A stretch of 64,000 nt of DNA, from contig NZ_BDAY01000024.1 of the NCBI RefSeq assembly GCF_001612685.1, forward strand, positions 1-64,000, written 5' to 3'. The position numbers were made by a program, and so were the translations under genes. This stretch comes from Nocardia altamirensis NBRC 108246 (lineage in GTDB: Bacteria; Actinomycetota; Actinomycetes; Mycobacteriales; Mycobacteriaceae). The notes beneath the pieces are model-generated. The model did not search any database. It was not told where the DNA came from and saw only the letters and a list, made by a program, of their open reading frames with translations. Of this stretch, positions 60,731 through 64,000 are shown one piece after another; positions within the stretch are counted from its first letter, which is position 1, and every line of letters begins with the position of its first letter.

Positions 60731-61361
60731 CGTTCCCCACCTTGCGTGTCGCCACGTCGATCACTCGGCGCACGTGCGCCGAGTAGCCATCCATATCGAA
60801 ATCCCGTTCCCGGGTCGCCCGCCCGGCAGCGCCGTCGATCACGTCGCGAATGGTCTTCGCCATCGACACCGGATCGAACTCGTCGCCGAATTCGCCGGAA
60901 TCCTGTCCCGCGCACATGATCTCGATCAGCGGCGCCATGATCTCCTGCTCGCCCTCCGCGGTGGCGAACCGATGCTTACCGTCCGCGCCCCGCAGATTCA
61001 GCACCACATCGGTGAGCGCGGCGATGTGCTTCGTGTTCGCCGCGATGAAGTCCAGGTTCGATCCGATGTAGGCCAGCAACATGTCTCGCGCTCCGTCAGC
61101 GGCCGCCACCGCAGGCCCGATCTGCTCGGCCCCCATCACATACAGCTGGATCACCACCTGCTCCATCAGGTCGTCCTTGCCCGCAAAGTGATACGAGATC
61201 ACCCCCTTCGAGATCCCGGCCCGCTCGGCAATCCGCGCCAACGACGCACTCCCATACCCGACCTCGGAGATCACCTCCACCGCAGCCCCGATGATCTGCC
61301 GCCGCCGCGCCTGCTCGATAAACGACCCCCGCTGACCATCCAGACCATTTCCTGACCGCAC
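60723..61361 (-). CDS. TetR family transcriptional regulator
   Basis: A 212-aa regulator. The HTH RRRQIIGAAVEVISEVGYGSASLARIAERAGISKGVISYHFAGKDDLMEQVV (about residues 18-70) is complete, with the VISYHF recognition helix. The C-terminal ligand domain is unassigned. The GTG at 61361 is chosen over an upstream TTG because TAATAT lies 6 nt before it, indicating a leaderless mRNA. It overlaps the GT39 gene and presumably regulates that operon. Confidence 0.9.
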   Translation of the reverse strand: MRSGNGLDGQRGSFIEQARRRQIIGAAVEVISEVGYGSASLARIAERAGISKGVISYHFAGKDDLMEQVVIQLYVMGAEQIGPAVAAADGARDMLLAYIGSNLDFIAANTKHIAALTDVVLNLRGADGKHRFATAEGEQEIMAPLIEIMCAGQDSGEFGDEFDPVSMAKTIRDVIDGAAGRATRERDFDMDGYSAHVRRVIDVATRKVGNDD

Positions 61362-61425
61362 GGCCAAATATTAACACACCCAGCCAACCAAGCCCGGTTC
61401 GCCCAGTCCCAGGTGCGTGAACAGC

Positions 61426-61457
61426 AAAAAGGCCGCGCTCCCAACGGAAGCGCGGCC
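61426..61457 (-). terminator. Rho-independent terminator after the Fic gene
   Basis: Perfect 9-bp arms GGCCGCGCT (61431-61439) and AGCGCGGCC (61449-61457) with a 9-nt loop; on the minus strand a T5 tract follows (61426-61430). Its sequence nearly matches the one at 62783-62809. Confidence 0.85.
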
Positions 61458-61477
61458 GCTAATCGGCTGATACCTGC

Positions 61478-62686
61478 TCACCCACGTACTCGACGAATCC
61501 CACCCGCGAAATCATCGAGCACGCCCAGAATCTCGTCGGCCTGCCACACCCGGTTGCGCGATCGCTTCGACGCGTCGCGCAGGACGCCACTATCCACCAG
61601 GCGATCGATGGCCCGCTGCGCTGCTACACCACTGATGTCGAACTTCCCGGTCACGAAGGCCGTGTTGACGACCGGCTGCGCGACCAGTGCATCGATGATC
61701 CGCCAGACCACAGAATCGCTACGCGCACTGGTTTTTTCGCGATACGACTCGCGCACGGCACGCAGTTGCGCAACTAGCTTCGACCCACTGTCGATGGCGT
61801 AGAACGTCGCGTCGACGAACTGCCGGACGATCGCCTCCACATCTCCCGCCCGGTACCTGGTCAATGCGTCGAAGTAGCGGTTCGTGCGCACCAGGAGGCC
61901 CGCCGAGATCGGAACCGTCACGTGCTGGGTCAGTCCCTTTCCGCTCAACATCGCGTGGACGAGCGCGCGTCCGGTGCGGCCGTTCCCATCGGTGAACGGG
62001 TGGATGGTCTCGAATTGGGCGTGCGCGATCGCGATGTGTGCAAGTGCCGGAATGTCATCTCTGCGCACGAATCCGATCAGGTCATCGATCGCGGCCGGAA
62101 CCCGAGCATGGTGCGGCGGAACGAACTCGGCGAGGTGCGGTCCGATGTCGCGACCCCCGATCCACACCTGTTCCTCCCGCCACCGACCCGCGTGCTCCGG
62201 ATCCGATTCAGCGAGCAACTCGCGATGCATGGCCAGCAGCGTCTGCCCATCGACGGCACGGCTCAGGTCGACTGCGGCTTCCATGGACCGCACATTTCCA
62301 GTGACGATCACGGCGTTGCGGTTCGCATGTTCGCCGAGTTCCGCAAGTGCCAACTGCTTGGCGCCAACAGTGAGATTCTCGATCTGGGACGACGCCGCAC
62401 TCTCCGTGCGCAGCAATATGGCACTCATTGGCCCTAGCTCGCAGCCCAGTTCACTCGACACGTGAGCGTCGAAACGGGCAAGCCCACGCCCGGCTTCCTC
62501 GACCTCGGTCAACAGGTCCACCGGCAGCGGGACCGAGATCTCGGCGATCGACGGCAACACCGCGGCCCGGTAGGGCCCGGAATGCTTGCGCAACTGCGTC
62601 CGCGACGAGTAAGCCTCGCGGACGGACCACGGGCGCTCCTCGTACTCGACGGCCGGCCACCGGGAACTCACCTGATCGTTGCCCAT
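61478..62686 (-). CDS. Class II Fic-domain adenylyltransferase
   Basis: A 402-aa AMPylator-type protein. The Fic motif HPFTDGNGRTGR (residues 229-240) is fully conserved, with catalytic His229. The inhibitory motif SSQIEN (S99-x3-E103-N104) lies N-terminal, so this is class II, in which the helix blocks ATP binding until it is displaced. A C-terminal winged-helix-like domain (about residues 320-402) may bind DNA or a partner. No separate antitoxin gene is nearby. ATG at 62686 with no clear ribosome site. It lies between mpa and the TetR gene. Confidence 0.92.
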   Translation of the reverse strand: MGNDQVSSRWPAVEYEERPWSVREAYSSRTQLRKHSGPYRAAVLPSIAEISVPLPVDLLTEVEEAGRGLARFDAHVSSELGCELGPMSAILLRTESAASSQIENLTVGAKQLALAELGEHANRNAVIVTGNVRSMEAAVDLSRAVDGQTLLAMHRELLAESDPEHAGRWREEQVWIGGRDIGPHLAEFVPPHHARVPAAIDDLIGFVRRDDIPALAHIAIAHAQFETIHPFTDGNGRTGRALVHAMLSGKGLTQHVTVPISAGLLVRTNRYFDALTRYRAGDVEAIVRQFVDATFYAIDSGSKLVAQLRAVRESYREKTSARSDSVVWRIIDALVAQPVVNTAFVTGKFDISGVAAQRAIDRLVDSGVLRDASKRSRNRVWQADEILGVLDDFAGGIRRVRG

Positions 62687-62701
62687 CCCCGGAGGCTAAC
62701 A

Positions 62702-62749
62702 AACCTTAGGGCCTTAAAGTTGAGTAAGGGGCGGGCTTACTTAACCTTA
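62702..62749. promoter_or_regulatory. AT-rich control region between mpa and fic
   Basis: Contains the inverted repeat AGTAAG/CTTACT (62723-62741, 7-nt centre) and a direct repeat AACCTTA (about 62702 and 62743). Probably the fic promoter and operator. Confidence 0.4.
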
Positions 62750-62782
62750 TTTCGGTCGGCGCCCTCGGTGTGGATAGCGAAA

Positions 62783-62809
62783 GGCCGCGCTCTCGAAGAA
62801 AGCGCGGCC
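62783..62809 (-). terminator. Rho-independent terminator after mpa
   Basis: Perfect arms GGCCGCGCT (62783-62791) and AGCGCGGCC (62801-62809) with a 9-nt loop and short T-rich flanks on both sides. It lies just past the mpa stop codon. Confidence 0.8.
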
Positions 62810-62823
62810 CTTTTCGGGTGAAC

Positions 62824-64000
62824 TTACAGGTACTGACCCGTGTTCGACTCGGTGTCGATCGCCCGGCTTGCGCTGGCGTTCTTGCCGGTGACCAGGGTGC
62901 GGATGTAGACGATCCGTTCGCCCTTCTTGCCCGAGATGCGAGCCCAGTCATCGGGATTCGTGGTGTTGGGCAGGTCCTCGTTCTCGGAGAACTCGTCAAC
63001 GATCGAATCGTAGAGATGCTGGATGCGCAGGCCGGGGTTGCCGGTGTCGAGGACGGCCTTGATGGCGTACTTCTTGGAGCGGTCCACGATGTTCTGGATC
63101 ATGGCGCCGGAGTTGAAGTCCTTGAAGTACAGGACTTCCTTGTCACCGTTGGCATAGGTGACCTCCAGGAAGCGGTTGTCCTCGCTCTCGGCGTACATCC
63201 GGTCGACGACCCGTTCGATCATCGCGCGGATGCAGGCCGCCTTGTCGCCACCGAACTCGGCGACGTCGTCGGCATGCAGCGGCAGGGTGTCGACCAGGTA
63301 CTTCGAGAAGATGTCCTGTGCCGATTCCGCGTCGGGCCGCTCGATCTTGATCTTCACGTCCAGGCGGCCCGGCCGCAGGATCGCGGGGTCGATCATGTCC
63401 TCGCGGTTGGACGCACCGATCACGATGACGTTCTCGAGTCCCTCGACACCGTCGATCTCCGAAAGCAGCTGCGGCACGACCGTGGTCTCCACGTCGGAGG
63501 ACACGCCCGAACCACGGGTGCGGAAGATGGAATCCATCTCGTCGAAGAACACGATCACCGGGGTGCCCTCGGACGCCTTCTCCCGAGCCCGCTGGAAGAT
63601 GATCCGAATGTGGCGCTCGGTCTCACCGACGAACTTGTTGAGCAGCTCGGGGCCTTTGATGTTCAGGAAGAACGACTTGGCTTCCTTGGCATCCTCACCA
63701 CGCGCTTCGGCGATCTTCTTGGCCAGCGAGTTCGCCACCGCCTTGGCGATGAGCGTCTTACCGCAGCCGGGCGGGCCGTACAGCAGCACACCCTTGGGTG
63801 GGCGCAGCGCGTACTCGCGGAACAGATCCTTGTGCAGGAACGGCAGTTCCACCGCGTCCCTGATCTGCTCGATCTGCCTGCCGAGGCCACCGATATCGGT
63901 GTAGTCGACGTCCGGAACCTCTTCCAGCACAAGGTCTTCGACCTCGGCCTTGGGGATCCGCTCGAACGCGAAACCGGCCTTGGTGTCCACCAGCAGCGAA
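62824..64000 (-). CDS. mpa: Proteasome-associated ATPase Mpa/ARC (5' part outside the window)
   Basis: The C-terminal 391 codons or so of the AAA unfoldase that feeds pupylated proteins to the 20S proteasome. VDYTDIGGLGRQIEQIRDAVELPFLH starts the AAA domain. Walker A is GPPGCGKT, Walker B FFDEMDSIF, the pore loop lies near KFVGETERH, and the Arg finger is in LRPGRLD. The protein ends GQYL, the penultimate-Tyr motif that opens the alpha-ring gate. The N-terminal coiled coil and OB domains lie beyond the right edge. It is minus-strand like the rest of the locus but 46 kb from dop. Confidence 0.97.
   Translation of the reverse strand, partial: SLLVDTKAGFAFERIPKAEVEDLVLEEVPDVDYTDIGGLGRQIEQIRDAVELPFLHKDLFREYALRPPKGVLLYGPPGCGKTLIAKAVANSLAKKIAEARGEDAKEAKSFFLNIKGPELLNKFVGETERHIRIIFQRAREKASEGTPVIVFFDEMDSIFRTRGSGVSSDVETTVVPQLLSEIDGVEGLENVIVIGASNREDMIDPAILRPGRLDVKIKIERPDAESAQDIFSKYLVDTLPLHADDVAEFGGDKAACIRAMIERVVDRMYAESEDNRFLEVTYANGDKEVLYFKDFNSGAMIQNIVDRSKKYAIKAVLDTGNPGLRIQHLYDSIVDEFSENEDLPNTTNPDDWARISGKKGERIVYIRTLVTGKNASASRAIDTESNTGQYL

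Noticed and set aside
61478..62686. Fic as a toxin-antitoxin pair
   Set aside because: The inhibitory S-x3-E-N helix is within the same protein (class II) and no small partner gene is adjacent.

Overview
The window reads as a chromosomal segment of a high-GC mycolate actinomycete, most likely Nocardia or a close relative. The evidence is the complete Pup-proteasome gene set arranged almost as in Mycobacterium tuberculosis, deazaflavin/F420-type enzymes, PapA-like acyltransferases, frequent GTG and TTG starts, and many genes with a -10 hexamer 6-7 nt before the start codon (leaderless transcripts). The assignment is an inference from gene content and synteny; no rRNA or tRNA is present.

Left edge (1-2600): a frameshifted IS5-type transposase remnant, a hypothetical gene, a GNAT acetyltransferase, a 23-bp tandem duplication and a degenerate array of about seven 27-32 nt units. 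Region 2601-16736 (all minus) is the conserved core: a Gln/Pro-rich DUF4333 membrane protein, helY, tatC, tatA, a ketopantoate-reductase-like gene, pafC, pafB, then pafA, prcA, prcB, pup and dop. Two small plus-strand or accessory insertions lie between pafB and pafA: a thiamine-binding MTH1187-type protein and a 56-aa ribbon-helix-helix protein. The proteasomal ATPase mpa, normally close to dop, appears only at the right edge (62824-64000, partial), so about 46 kb of other genes separate dop from mpa.

That 46-kb block is a chain of small functional units: DUF418 membrane protein, DUF6882-like protein and NUDIX enzyme (16.9-19.5 kb); a TetR regulator divergent from an AurF-type diiron oxygenase coupled to a shortened flavoprotein/DUF4873 protein (19.6-22.2 kb); a secreted beta-helix protein; a FadD-type acyl ligase with a PucR-type regulator, and a secreted CocE/S15 hydrolase that shares a leader sequence with the ligase gene (24.1-29.5 kb); three overlapping PapA-like acyltransferase genes followed by an AraC regulator (29.9-35.1 kb); a second YidC; an ECF41 sigma factor with a recognisable autoregulatory promoter; F420-type and NUDIX enzymes, an AIM24 protein and a 23-aa peptide ORF; an ArsC-like protein; a PAP2/diacylglycerol-kinase fusion; and a GT39 glycosyltransferase.

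From 43.5 to 52.5 kb lies an operon for reductive pyrimidine (or hydantoin) degradation: beta-ureidopropionase, dihydropyrimidinase, an F420-dependent LLM oxidoreductase and a complete ABC importer, divergent from a MocR regulator. The right part holds a secreted cyclophilin, a second CocE-type lipoprotein hydrolase, a lone ThiF/E1-like protein, a methyltransferase, an arsR-arsM pair with two operator-like sites, a TetR-GT39 pair, and a class II Fic protein bracketed by two near-identical terminators next to mpa.
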